From NCBI GenBank assembly GCA_030835135.1, contig JAUQWO010000088.1, forward strand, positions 86,784 through 150,783: a stretch of 64,000 nucleotides of DNA, written 5' to 3'. Below are positions 51,950 through 60,104 of the stretch, piece by piece. The position numbers were made by a program, and so were the translations under genes. This DNA comes from Bacteroidota bacterium (GTDB lineage: Bacteria; Bacteroidota; Ignavibacteria; UBA10030; UBA6906). The stretch's first letter is position 1. Each line of letters begins with the position of its first letter. The notes beneath the pieces were generated by a model. That model was given only the letters and a program-made list of their open reading frames with translations, did not search any database and was not told where the DNA came from.

Positions 51950-52825
51950 ATGAGGCACCTCTGGATAGCGCTGCTGTTCGTCGTGTTTCTGGCCGCAGGA
52001 TGCGCCGATCATGAGAAAGAGAACGCGCTGCAGTCCCAGTTGTCGCAGGCCGAGACCGACCGTCAGTCCTACAAGTCGCTGCTCAGTGAGCGCGACGCGT
52101 ACATCGAAGATGTGATGAAAGAGATCAACAGCATCTACGCCGGGATCGAAGCCGCGCGAGCGAAGGAGGGGAGACTCCTTGCCCAGAAGGCTGCCACGGA
52201 GGGCGCTACGAGCGGTGCCGCACTCGATACCCGGAAGCAGTTGTTGAACAACATCGCCAGCATCGGCGATGAGCTCAAGGAAAACCGGAAGCGCATCAAC
52301 GGTCTGCTCGCCCGGCTGAAGACCTCCCAGAGCGAGATCGCCAGCCTCAACAAGCTCGTGGAGAACCTCCAGGCGACCCTGCTCGAACGCGAGCAGTCGA
52401 TCACGCGCCTGCAGGCGCAGATCGCCGGCATGGAGACGACGATCAACAACAAGACGCGCGAACTTGCGGAAAAGGATATGGAGCTGGAACGCCAGCGCCG
52501 CATGCTTGGTACTGCCTATTATGTGGCTGCCCCCCGAGAGGAACTCGAAGAGAAGGGGATCATCACGGAGGAAGGCGGGTTCCTCTGGGGGCTTCTTGGT
52601 TCCACAACGGTGATGAGCAGTGGGATCGATCCCACCTCATTCACCGCGGTGGACAAGGCACGTGAACAGACCATTCGTATCCAGGGGCATGTTGCTGAGA
52701 TCCTCCCCCGGCGGAATGCGGACCTGTTCGCGGTGTCGGAGATAGATGAGAATGGGACTGAGTTGAAGATCCTACAACCTGAGAAGTTCTGGCAGGACAA
52801 ATACCTGGTGGTGGTTTTGGATTAG
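51950..52825 (+). CDS. Coiled-coil lipoprotein of unknown function
   Basis: A 291-residue lipoprotein: lipobox LAAGC, then a long coiled coil from about residue 25 to 185 (KENALQSQLSQAETDRQSYK...LLEREQSITRLQAQIAGMETTINN...KDMELERQRRML). A compact C-terminal domain follows (GTAYYVAAPREELEEKGIITEEGGFLWGLLG; QTIRIQGHVAEILPRRNADLFAVSE). The pattern, coiled coil then a small domain with the 'AYYVAGTREELKEKGII' flavour, is shared by uncharacterised Bacteroidota lipoproteins. GAAGGAG precedes the ATG at 51950. A small hairpin (GTCTGCCC/GGGCAGAC, 51860-51882) lies upstream. A real intrinsic terminator follows. Confidence 0.82.
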   Translation: MRHLWIALLFVVFLAAGCADHEKENALQSQLSQAETDRQSYKSLLSERDAYIEDVMKEINSIYAGIEAARAKEGRLLAQKAATEGATSGAALDTRKQLLNNIASIGDELKENRKRINGLLARLKTSQSEIASLNKLVENLQATLLEREQSITRLQAQIAGMETTINNKTRELAEKDMELERQRRMLGTAYYVAAPREELEEKGIITEEGGFLWGLLGSTTVMSSGIDPTSFTAVDKAREQTIRIQGHVAEILPRRNADLFAVSEIDENGTELKILQPEKFWQDKYLVVVLD

Positions 52826-52862
52826 GGACAGGTATTACCCGCAAGGGGTTCTGCTGGAAGAA

Positions 52863-52901
52863 CAAGCCCCCCGTATTCGCAGGGTACGGGGGGCTTTGTT
52901 T
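52863..52901 (+). terminator. Intrinsic terminator after the coiled-coil lipoprotein gene
   Basis: CAAGCCCCCCGTA pairs with TACGGGGGGCTTTG (one mismatch-free core of 11 bp) and is followed by TTTGTTTG. It is one of the few hairpins in the window with a U-rich tail. Confidence 0.85.
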
Positions 52902-53258
52902 GTCCATAGCCGGCGGGGGCACGGTCATCGGACATGCGCCCGGGGAGTGCCACCTCCCGGTTTCTCCAAATTCTTCGATCAACAGCATACAACACGATTG
53001 CTGTCAGGCGTCCACGGAGTGGAGAAACCTCGCCGGGGCAGCTCCCCGGTCGCCTCCACCAGACTGCTGTACTCTCCTCACTCTCGTCTCCTCACTCTCG
53101 TTTCCTCGCTCTCGTCTCTTCACGTTGCGCTCTTCTCTGCATTCGGGAGTGACTGCATTGCGGGAGTGGCCGTCCCCGGCGTTGAATCTCCGTTCGCAAT
53201 GGTGTATCTTCCGGTATCACCATTCACCCCCGCCACAGCCAGCAACGAGACTCACACC
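52902..53258. other. Noncoding region with hairpin and 14-bp tandem repeats
   Basis: This gap before the MenC-like gene holds three items. A nested hairpin lies at 53019-53059 (GTGGAG/CTCCAC outside, CCGGGG/CCCCGG inside). A 17-base segment at 53002-53018, TGTCAGGCGTCCACGGA, also occurs at 37620-37636. Three tandem units of CTCCTCACTCTCGT (third degenerate) occupy 53074-53115. The reading frame of the next gene stays open here, but the composition is not protein-like. Confidence 0.6.
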
Positions 53259-54401
53259 ATGGCCTTTGCCTTCGATCACCCCGTGTTGCACTGCATTCCG
53301 CCACCGCTCGAGCAGATCGAGTTCGTCACCGTGCGCCTCCCGTTCATCACTCCCTTTGGCATCAGCGCACATGTGTGGACGTGCAAGGAAGCGTTGCTGC
53401 TGCGGGTGACGTCTGGCGGGTTCACCGTGTGGAGTGAATGCGTGGCCGACCCCGACCCGTACTATCTGTCCGAGACCACCACGACCGCGGCCCATATCAT
53501 CCGTGACTTCCTGTTGCCGGTGATCAAGGATGGGATGACGATGGCGGAGATCCTCGCGGAGTTCCGCAAGGTCAAGGGGAATGCCATGGCCAAGGCCACC
53601 GTCGAGAATGCGCTGCTGGTCCTGCGTGCGGAGGCGGACGGGGTCCCGCTGCATGCACTACTCGGTCAGAAACCGGCGCGCATCATGTCCGGCATCAGCA
53701 TCGGCATCAAAGAGACCGTCGATGATCTGCTTGCCGCTGTGCAGGAGGCCGTCGACAAGAAGTACCACCGCGTGAAGATGAAGATCAAGCGAGGCAAGGA
53801 TGTCGCCTGGGTCCGTGCCGTGCGCGAACGCTTCCCGGACATCCAGCTCATGGTGGACGCGAACTGCGACTTCACGCTGGATGACCGTCCGATGCTGAGA
53901 GAACTGGACGCGTTCGGACTGACGATGATCGAACAGCCCTTGTCCTATGCCGACATCTATCAGCACTCTCTGGTCCAGAAGGAACTGAAGACGCCGATCT
54001 GTCTCGATGAATCGATCCTCAGTCTGGACGATGCCGCAACGGCACTTGCGCTCGGCTCCTGCCGGATCATCAATATTAAAGAGGGCCGTGTGGGCGGACT
54101 CATCGAATCCATGCGTATCGCGGCGCTGTGCCAGCAACAGGGCGTCCCCGTCTGGTCCGGGGGAATGGACGAGACCGGCATCGGGCGCGCAGTGAACATC
54201 CATCTCCAAACTGTCCCCGGATTCACTCTCCCCGGGGACACCTCAGAAACATCCCGCTATTTCAAGGAAGATATCGCCGATCCACCGGTGGTGCTGGACA
54301 GGGAAGGCTTCATCTCCATTCCGCCGGGGCCCGGATTGGGCATCCATATCGATCCCGACCGGCTGAACCGCTATCTGGTCAGCCGGAAAACGATCCGATA
54401 G
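53259..54401 (+). CDS. Enolase-superfamily enzyme, MenC/N-succinylamino-acid racemase-like
   Basis: The 380-residue protein matches the NSAR/OSBS branch of the enolase superfamily: RLPFITPFGISAHVW at the start, the KMKIKRG catalytic lysine pair, metal ligands in VDANCDF, IEQPLSYAD and CLDESI, the second catalytic Lys in INIKEGRVGGL, and GGMDETGIGRAVN...FTLPGDTSETSRYF at the end. Members make o-succinylbenzoate for menaquinone, racemise N-succinylamino acids, or both. No other men genes are in the window, so either role is open. The ATG at 53259 is chosen because the protein then starts close to the family's barrel-capping domain; an ATG at 53199 is in frame but the upstream text is low-complexity. 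Confidence 0.83.
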   Translation: MAFAFDHPVLHCIPPPLEQIEFVTVRLPFITPFGISAHVWTCKEALLLRVTSGGFTVWSECVADPDPYYLSETTTTAAHIIRDFLLPVIKDGMTMAEILAEFRKVKGNAMAKATVENALLVLRAEADGVPLHALLGQKPARIMSGISIGIKETVDDLLAAVQEAVDKKYHRVKMKIKRGKDVAWVRAVRERFPDIQLMVDANCDFTLDDRPMLRELDAFGLTMIEQPLSYADIYQHSLVQKELKTPICLDESILSLDDAATALALGSCRIINIKEGRVGGLIESMRIAALCQQQGVPVWSGGMDETGIGRAVNIHLQTVPGFTLPGDTSETSRYFKEDIADPPVVLDREGFISIPPGPGLGIHIDPDRLNRYLVSRKTIR

Positions 54402-54512
54402 GGCCTCCCCCCTCCTCGAAAACGATAATTTTTTGATACGCTCCCGCGCCATGGGCGGACTATATTGGTGACGTTCACTTTGTCATCATTCACAGCTCCA
54501 TGGAGGGACGCC

Positions 54513-54686
54513 ATGACACGCCAGCAACCGCAGAGCGAACGCGACCGGCCGCTCGATCCGAAAGCTGCGATCGCGATGTTGATCAGAGAACTGCATCTGA
54601 TCCCGGTGGAAACGCCGGGAAAGACGGGAGGTGTCTATGGTGCTCCGGTTGTTGTGGAGGTCCCTGCTCGCGTTTCTCTTATTTGA
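54513..54686 (+). CDS. Small hypothetical protein, first of an overlapping pair
   Basis: A possible 57-residue soluble protein (MTRQQPQSERDRPLDPKAAI...LIRELHLIPVETPGKTGG). GGAGGG lies five to ten bases before the ATG. TATATT at 54461-54466 may be the -10 box of its promoter. No family is recognised. It overlaps the next small gene in another frame. Short length keeps confidence low. Confidence 0.45.
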   Translation: MTRQQPQSERDRPLDPKAAIAMLIRELHLIPVETPGKTGGVYGAPVVVEVPARVSLI

Positions 54687-54801
54687 GTTCCGTACAGCGT
54701 ACCTGCATCTGCTCCTTGCGGGCCTCACGCTCGTCTATGACATGGACGAGGTGAGAGAGGAGGATCCCGAAGACGAGGCCGGAAGGACGGGGGAAGATTG
54801 A
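54637..54801 (+). CDS. Small membrane protein, second of an overlapping pair
   Basis: A possible 54-residue protein with one strong membrane segment (WRSLLAFLLFEFRTAYLHLLLAGLTLVYD) and an acidic tail (DEVREEDPEDEAGRTGED). GGGAGG is five bases before the ATG. It begins inside the preceding small gene in another frame, so it may be translationally coupled to it. I do not recognise a family. Confidence 0.45.
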   Translation: MVLRLLWRSLLAFLLFEFRTAYLHLLLAGLTLVYDMDEVREEDPEDEAGRTGED

Positions 54802-54963
54802 CGGGGGAGGATCGACAGGGGAGGGTGGGGGCGGATCCTCTGCAGGCCGTCCCCACCTCCGTCCCGGCAACACGGCCGCCACGGTGTTGCCATTCTTGAA
54901 GCATTCCCGTACTTTCCCCTAGCTGTTCCCCTACGATCCCATTCACTCCACGAGACCACCGCG

Positions 54964-55809
54964 ATGAACGGTATCCCCGTCCTGCACGCCGAAGGCGATT
55001 GCATCGCCCGGGCATGGGAAAACGCCCTGATCGAACTCCATACCAATGGCTGTCGTATCAAGACCCAGTACGACAAGCCCGACGATCCGCCCAGCATCGA
55101 TGCAACGATGATGGTGACCATCCACGACCCGCTCGCGGAGCCGATGATCCACAAGGACTTCCCGGGTGGGCCGGAAGATCTGCAGGAGTATGTGATGGAA
55201 GTGTGCGACGGGATCAAGGACCACCTGATCCGCGACCCCAACGATCCCTCCGACACGCGCTGGGAGTACACCTACCATCAGCGGTTGTTCGGCTACGACA
55301 CTCCCGGCAAAGCGATCGCCAACCAGATCGATATCATGGCACAGAAGCTCGCGGAGACGCCGTACAGCCGCCGGGCACAGGCGATCACGTGGAAGGTGTG
55401 GGAGGATAACGACTGCTACGATCCGCCCTGCCTGCAGAGCATCTGGTGCCGCATCACGGAAGATGCCGGCATCCCGTACCTGAGCATGAATGTCCGCTTC
55501 CGTTCGAACGACGCGTACAAAGCGGCGTTCATGAACATCTTCGCGCTCGTGCAACTGCAGAAGCTCATCGCTGAGAAGGTCAGTGCCATCGCGAAGAAGA
55601 AAGTGCACGTGGGGCGGTACTGCCACCTTGCCGACAGTTACCATATCTATGGCGCATACTTCCGCGAGTTCGAGGGGCGCTTCCTTGGTGCGCTCGGGAA
55701 GCGGACGTTTGAACAGCGCACGATGGCCTACGAAGATCTGCGCGAGATCATGGAGGAAGCCCGTCCGGGCATCCTCGAGAAAGCACGCGCCATGTCGCGC
55801 AGCAAATGA
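54964..55809 (+). CDS. Thymidylate-synthase-superfamily protein
   Basis: The 281-residue protein has the core signature of ThyA-type thymidylate synthases in a divergent form: the nucleophile region CYDPPCLQSIWCRI (Cys after Pro-Pro), SMNVRFRSNDAYKAAFMNIFALVQLQKLIAEKV in place of the usual QRSxDxxxGxPFNI segment, and RYCHLADSYHIYGAYFREF in place of the DxHxY nucleotide-binding segment. It should methylate or hydroxymethylate a pyrimidine deoxynucleotide using a folate, but the substrate is not assured. The N-terminal third (NGIPVLHAEGDCIARAWENALIELHTNGCRI) resembles archaeal-type members. The Shine-Dalgarno sequence is weak. No dihydrofolate reductase gene is adjacent. Confidence 0.75.
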   Translation: MNGIPVLHAEGDCIARAWENALIELHTNGCRIKTQYDKPDDPPSIDATMMVTIHDPLAEPMIHKDFPGGPEDLQEYVMEVCDGIKDHLIRDPNDPSDTRWEYTYHQRLFGYDTPGKAIANQIDIMAQKLAETPYSRRAQAITWKVWEDNDCYDPPCLQSIWCRITEDAGIPYLSMNVRFRSNDAYKAAFMNIFALVQLQKLIAEKVSAIAKKKVHVGRYCHLADSYHIYGAYFREFEGRFLGALGKRTFEQRTMAYEDLREIMEEARPGILEKARAMSRSK

Positions 55810-55840
55810 ATCCATTGATCGATCTCTCAAGGCTATGACC

Positions 55841-56977
55841 ATGAAACGTTCCTTCGCCTCCATCCTCCTGTTGACGGTGCTCACCTTCTGCGGCGCCGCT
55901 CAAAACCTGAGCATCACCCCGGTACGTATCCCCGATATCGAGGGGTACCATACGCTGAAATGCGACTTCCATATGCATACGGTCTTCTCGGATGGCGATC
56001 TGTGGCCCGAGTTTCGGGTGAAAGAGGCGCTGTCGGAAGGGCTTGACGCGATCGCCATCACGGACCACATCGAATATCTGCCGAAGAAGGCCTGGCTGGG
56101 CTCGGACCGCAACCTCAGCGTTCAGATCGCGCGCCCGGTCGCTACAGCGACCGGACTGATCCTCATCCCCGGCGCAGAGATCACGCGTTCCATGCCCCCC
56201 GGCCACCTGAACGCGATCTTTGTCCAGGACGCGAATGCCCTGTCGAAGGAGACCTGGCGCGATGCGGTGGCGGAGGCGCGGAAGCAGGGTGCCATCATTT
56301 TCTGGAATCACCCCGGATGGAAAGGGCAGCAGCCCGACGGCGTGGCACGGTGGTACGATGAGCATACGGAGATCCTCGGGAACGGCACGCTGTGGGGTAT
56401 GGAGGTCGCGAATCACACCGAATGGTATCCACAGGTCCTCGCCTGGGCCCGGGAGAAGGGGCTCGGCATTATGGGCAATTCAGATTCTCACGAGCCGATC
56501 TCGTTCGAGTTCAGCCGCAGGGGGATCGCGCACCGGCCCATGACCCTGGTATTTGTCAAGGAACGCTCCGCGGAATCGATCCGGGAGGCATTGCTCGCGA
56601 AACGGACCGCCGTGTACCGGGAGAATGAGGTCATCGGCGACTCCCTCTGGCTGAAGCAGATCTTCACCCATTCGGTCGCCATCACGCCGGGTGAGGTGGC
56701 AACGACCGGGAGGAAGACTGTTCCCGTGACGGCCGTGAATTCGTCAGACCTTACCTACCGCCTGGAGCGTGTCTCGCCCACCAGCGTCCTTGTCTTTCCG
56801 GAAGAGCTGACGATCCCCGCGGGGCAATCCACGGTGTTTGGCGTCCGCCCTTCGGCAGATTCGCTTTCTGTGAATGGCAGTGTGACCGTCGTGTACCGCG
56901 TGAAGAACATGATCGTTGCTCCGGACCGGAGCCTTGAGGTGCCGTTGACGTTCAGAGTCCGTATCGATCCGAAGTAG
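55841..56977 (+). CDS. Secreted PHP-domain metal-dependent phosphoesterase-like protein
   Basis: The 378-residue exported protein (signal MKRSFASILLLTVLTFCGAAQ) carries a PHP fold with metal-binding motifs in order: CDFHMHTVFSDG, AIAITDHIE, GAEITRS, IIFWNHPGW and MGNSDSHEP. The C-terminal 100 residues are an immunoglobulin-like domain (VAVNSSDLTYRLERV). PHP proteins hydrolyse phosphoesters; exported ones with Ig domains are known beside glycosidases in Bacteroidota. Here a GH95-type gene follows at a 51-base interval. The ATG at 55841 has AAGG eight bases upstream; an ATG two codons earlier is in frame. Confidence 0.88.
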   Translation: MKRSFASILLLTVLTFCGAAQNLSITPVRIPDIEGYHTLKCDFHMHTVFSDGDLWPEFRVKEALSEGLDAIAITDHIEYLPKKAWLGSDRNLSVQIARPVATATGLILIPGAEITRSMPPGHLNAIFVQDANALSKETWRDAVAEARKQGAIIFWNHPGWKGQQPDGVARWYDEHTEILGNGTLWGMEVANHTEWYPQVLAWAREKGLGIMGNSDSHEPISFEFSRRGIAHRPMTLVFVKERSAESIREALLAKRTAVYRENEVIGDSLWLKQIFTHSVAITPGEVATTGRKTVPVTAVNSSDLTYRLERVSPTSVLVFPEELTIPAGQSTVFGVRPSADSLSVNGSVTVVYRVKNMIVAPDRSLEVPLTFRVRIDPK

Positions 56978-57027
56978 TGGCCGCGTTCATAGAGACCGCT
57001 GACAGATCACGAAGAACCGGAGGTGTG

Positions 57028-59343
57028 ATGGTGTTGCCGTTCCGCAGAAGACTACCTTGCCTTGCGCTTACCCTCACCCTCACCGCGTCCATCGTCCTGC
57101 CGATCCATGCGCAGCCGGCGGCGGCGCACGACCTTCGCAGCGAGCGGCTGGCTCCGGTGTGGGACGAAGCTCTTCCGTTAGGGAACGGTATGCTCGGCGC
57201 ACTGGTCTGGCAGAAGGAAGGGAAGATCCGGATCTCGTTGGATCGCGCCGACCTCTGGGATCTCCGTCCGATGAAGGGGTTGGACCGTCCGGAGTTCCGG
57301 TTCGATTGGGTGTGCGGGCAGGTGGCGAAGAAGGAATACGGGATCGTGCAGGAGTATTTTGATGCGCCGTACGAACGGGAGCCGGCGCCGACAAAGATCC
57401 CCGGAGCCGCCCTGGAATTCGATACGACAGGATTCGGTACGGTGACGTCGGTGCACCTCTCGCTCGCGACGGCCACCGCGCACGTTACATGGGCGAACGG
57501 GGTGGAGTTGACCGCATTCGTTCATGCGACACAGCCCGTCGGTTGGTTCACGTTCCATGGTGCACCGAAAGGGTTGCGGCCGGTCATCATCCCGCCTGCC
57601 TATGCGGGCGGTGCGGATGCGGGGCCTGCAGGTTCCGTGGAGGGCGACAACCTCGTCCGTCTCGGCTATCCGCAAGGGAAGGTGGACGTGCGCCCCGGCA
57701 GCGCACGCTACACGCAGTCGGGTTGGGGAGGGTTCCGGTATCAGGTCGCAGCGTCGTGGCGGACGGCTCGGGCAGGGGTCGTGGAAGGGGTGTGGAGCAT
57801 CAGTTCGCAGCGGGGGGCACAAGCGGTCACCCGCGATGCCCAGGAGAACTGCCGCCGCGCGTTCGCGCGCGGGATGAAGGAGGATGCGCGCACGCACGAA
57901 CGCTGGTGGGATGCGTATTCGTTGAAGTCCTCTCTCTCTGTCCCCGACCCGCTCCTGGAGAAGCAGTGGTATCAGGAGCAGTATCGATTCGGATCGACAT
58001 CACGGCGCGGTGCGCCGCCGATCTCGCTCCAGGCGATCTGGACGGCGGACAACGGGCGCATCCCGCCCTGGAAGGGGGATTTCCACCACGATCTCAACAC
58101 GCAGTTGAGTTACTGGCCGTGCTATACCGGGAACCATCTGGAAGAGGGACTTGCCTATCTGGACCACCTCGACGGGAATCGGAACGCGTACAAAGAGTAT
58201 ACGAAGCGGTACTTCGGTGTCGAGGGGTTGAATGTGCCCGGCGTGACCACCCTGGATGGCCGTGAGATGGGTGGATGGATACAGTACTCCTGCGGGCCGA
58301 CGGTCGGTGCATGGCTCGCGCACCATTACTGGCTGCACTGGCGGTACAGCATGGACACCGTCTTTCTCCGCACCAGGGCATATCCGTGGCTCCGTGCAAC
58401 GGCGGAATTCCTGGAACAGATCAGCAGGAAGAATGCCGCCGGCGTCCGCGTACTCCCGCTCAGCGCCAGTCCGGAGATCAACAATAATGACATCACCGCG
58501 TGGTTCACATCGACGACGAATTACGATCTCGCGCTGATGCGCTTTGCGTTCGGGGCGGCGGCAGAGATGGCGTCCGTGCTCGGACGGAAGACCGACGCGG
58601 AACACTGGTCGGGGATCCGGGACGAGTTGCCTCGGTTCGCAACAGAACCGACGGGTGCTCTGATGTTCGCGCCGACGCTGCCGTACCGCCAGTCGCACCG
58701 GCATTTCTCGCACGCGATGGCGATCCATCCCCTCGGGCTCATCCGTTGGGAAGACGGCGACGATGCGCAGCGCATTATCCGCGGGACGCTTGCACTTCTG
58801 GATTCCGTCGGCCCGGCGGAGTGGTGCGGGTATTCGTACTCCTGGCTCGGGAACATGAAGGCGCGGGCGAAGGATGGCGACGGGGCGGCACGCGCGTTGA
58901 GCATCTTCGCAAGAGCGTTCTGCACCGCGAACGGATTCCATGTGAACGGTGATCAGACGAAGTCGGGGTATTCCAACTTCACCTACCGTCCGTTCACGCT
59001 CGAAGGGAATCTCGCGTTCGCTGCGGGGCTCCAGGAGATGCTGCTGCAGAGTTATGCTGGACAGATCGAGGTGTTTCCCGCGGTTCCCGCATCGTGGATG
59101 GATGCGTCGTTCCGCTCGCTCCGTGCCGAAGGGGCCTTCCTGGTGAGCGCGAAACGAGAGGGCGGACAGGTGGCGGAGGTGACCATCGCTGCGGAGAAAC
59201 GCGGCACCGCCCGGCTGAAGAAACCGTTCCGCACCTGGGTCATCGCAGCACAGCGTGGAGCGACGATGACACAGGAGCGGGAGCATTTCATCATTGACCT
59301 TCAGCCAGGCGGCAGCATCACGCTCAAGAACGGGTACGAATAA
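57028..59343 (+). CDS. Secreted GH95-family glycoside hydrolase (alpha-L-fucosidase/galactosidase type)
   Basis: The 771-residue exported enzyme (signal LPCLALTLTLTASIVLPIHAQ) has the GH95 order: an N-terminal beta domain with WDEALPLGNGMLGALVWQKEGKIRISLDRADLWD, then an (alpha/alpha)6 barrel with the typical HHDLNTQLSYWPCYTGNHLEEG region (catalytic Asn/Glu neighbourhood), LPLSASPEINNND, RHFSHAMAIHPLGL and a C-terminal beta domain (FPAVPASWMDASFRSLRAEGAFLVSA). GH95 enzymes release alpha-L-fucose or alpha-L-galactose from plant or host glycans. GGAGG precedes the ATG at 57028; the frame is open back to a GTG in the PHP stop codon. It is probably co-transcribed with the PHP gene. Confidence 0.88.
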   Translation: MVLPFRRRLPCLALTLTLTASIVLPIHAQPAAAHDLRSERLAPVWDEALPLGNGMLGALVWQKEGKIRISLDRADLWDLRPMKGLDRPEFRFDWVCGQVAKKEYGIVQEYFDAPYEREPAPTKIPGAALEFDTTGFGTVTSVHLSLATATAHVTWANGVELTAFVHATQPVGWFTFHGAPKGLRPVIIPPAYAGGADAGPAGSVEGDNLVRLGYPQGKVDVRPGSARYTQSGWGGFRYQVAASWRTARAGVVEGVWSISSQRGAQAVTRDAQENCRRAFARGMKEDARTHERWWDAYSLKSSLSVPDPLLEKQWYQEQYRFGSTSRRGAPPISLQAIWTADNGRIPPWKGDFHHDLNTQLSYWPCYTGNHLEEGLAYLDHLDGNRNAYKEYTKRYFGVEGLNVPGVTTLDGREMGGWIQYSCGPTVGAWLAHHYWLHWRYSMDTVFLRTRAYPWLRATAEFLEQISRKNAAGVRVLPLSASPEINNNDITAWFTSTTNYDLALMRFAFGAAAEMASVLGRKTDAEHWSGIRDELPRFATEPTGALMFAPTLPYRQSHRHFSHAMAIHPLGLIRWEDGDDAQRIIRGTLALLDSVGPAEWCGYSYSWLGNMKARAKDGDGAARALSIFARAFCTANGFHVNGDQTKSGYSNFTYRPFTLEGNLAFAAGLQEMLLQSYAGQIEVFPAVPASWMDASFRSLRAEGAFLVSAKREGGQVAEVTIAAEKRGTARLKKPFRTWVIAAQRGATMTQEREHFIIDLQPGGSITLKNGYE

Positions 59344-59349
59344 CGCCGG

Positions 59350-59910
59350 TCACCGTGCCCAGAGCCATCCGAAGGTCCCGGCGGTCACCAGTGCATACAG
59401 CAACGCATCGAAGGTATTCTTGAGCGTTGTGGACCACGGGCGTTTGTACCAGATGGATTCCTGCCATCCGCCCAGTGCGTAGGCGACAAAGGCGGTGACG
59501 CCGGCAAAACGGAAGACCGCGAGGTAGTGTGCATCCGGCCCGAGTGCTCGCCCGGCGACGTAGGCCGCGAAGATGCCGATCAGAATGGAATAGACGAACC
59601 ATTGGATCATGGGGCCGGCCATGGAGGGGGTGGTACCGGCCCAGATCGTGATCATCGCATTCGGGCCCTTCTTGACCTTCTCCTGATGCTCCGGAGAACC
59701 GAACTCCTTCATCGACGCCGCGCGGGGCAACTGATACGAGCCGTCGGGGATGGAGAACTTGCGCAGTGCATCGGCGATGCCCTCCTCGTTCGGGAGTTTC
59801 TTGTAGTCGCCGGCATGGTAGCCGAAGACCATGTGCACGAGCGAACTGAGGATGAAGACGAAAACGGCTGACACCAGGATGGGCAGCCAGAGGGCCGGTA
59901 TGGAGACCAT
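59350..59910 (-). CDS. Membrane protein of unknown function, about four helices
   Basis: The 186-residue protein has an N-terminal helix (ALWLPILVSAVFVFILSSLVHMVFGY), a soluble segment of about 70 residues (YHAGDYKKLPNEEGIADALRKFSIPDGSYQLPR; MKEFGSPEHQEKVKKGPNAMITIWAG) and three further helices (MIQWFVYSILIGIFAAYVAGRAL; LAVFRFAGVTAFVAYALGGW; ALLYALVTAGTFGWLWAR). The pattern is seen in uncharacterised bacterial membrane proteins. AGGAG precedes the ATG at 59910. It is convergent with the GH95 gene, with only six bases between stops. Confidence 0.78.
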   Translation of the reverse strand: MVSIPALWLPILVSAVFVFILSSLVHMVFGYHAGDYKKLPNEEGIADALRKFSIPDGSYQLPRAASMKEFGSPEHQEKVKKGPNAMITIWAGTTPSMAGPMIQWFVYSILIGIFAAYVAGRALGPDAHYLAVFRFAGVTAFVAYALGGWQESIWYKRPWSTTLKNTFDALLYALVTAGTFGWLWAR

Positions 59911-60104
59911 GCATGACTCCTGTGGGGTGTGGAAAGAACAGGGGGATATGGGAGGGAAGGTAGAGTTTTTGGGGTGAGAAGCAACAACAATTGAAGATCG
60001 AACGCTGAAGATCGAAGAGTGAAGACCAAAGGTCACTCGCCGGGCTGCGAACGGCATCGATCGGCTGGCAGAGTGCGGTCAGAGCCCCGGAGGAGGGGTG
60101 GACG

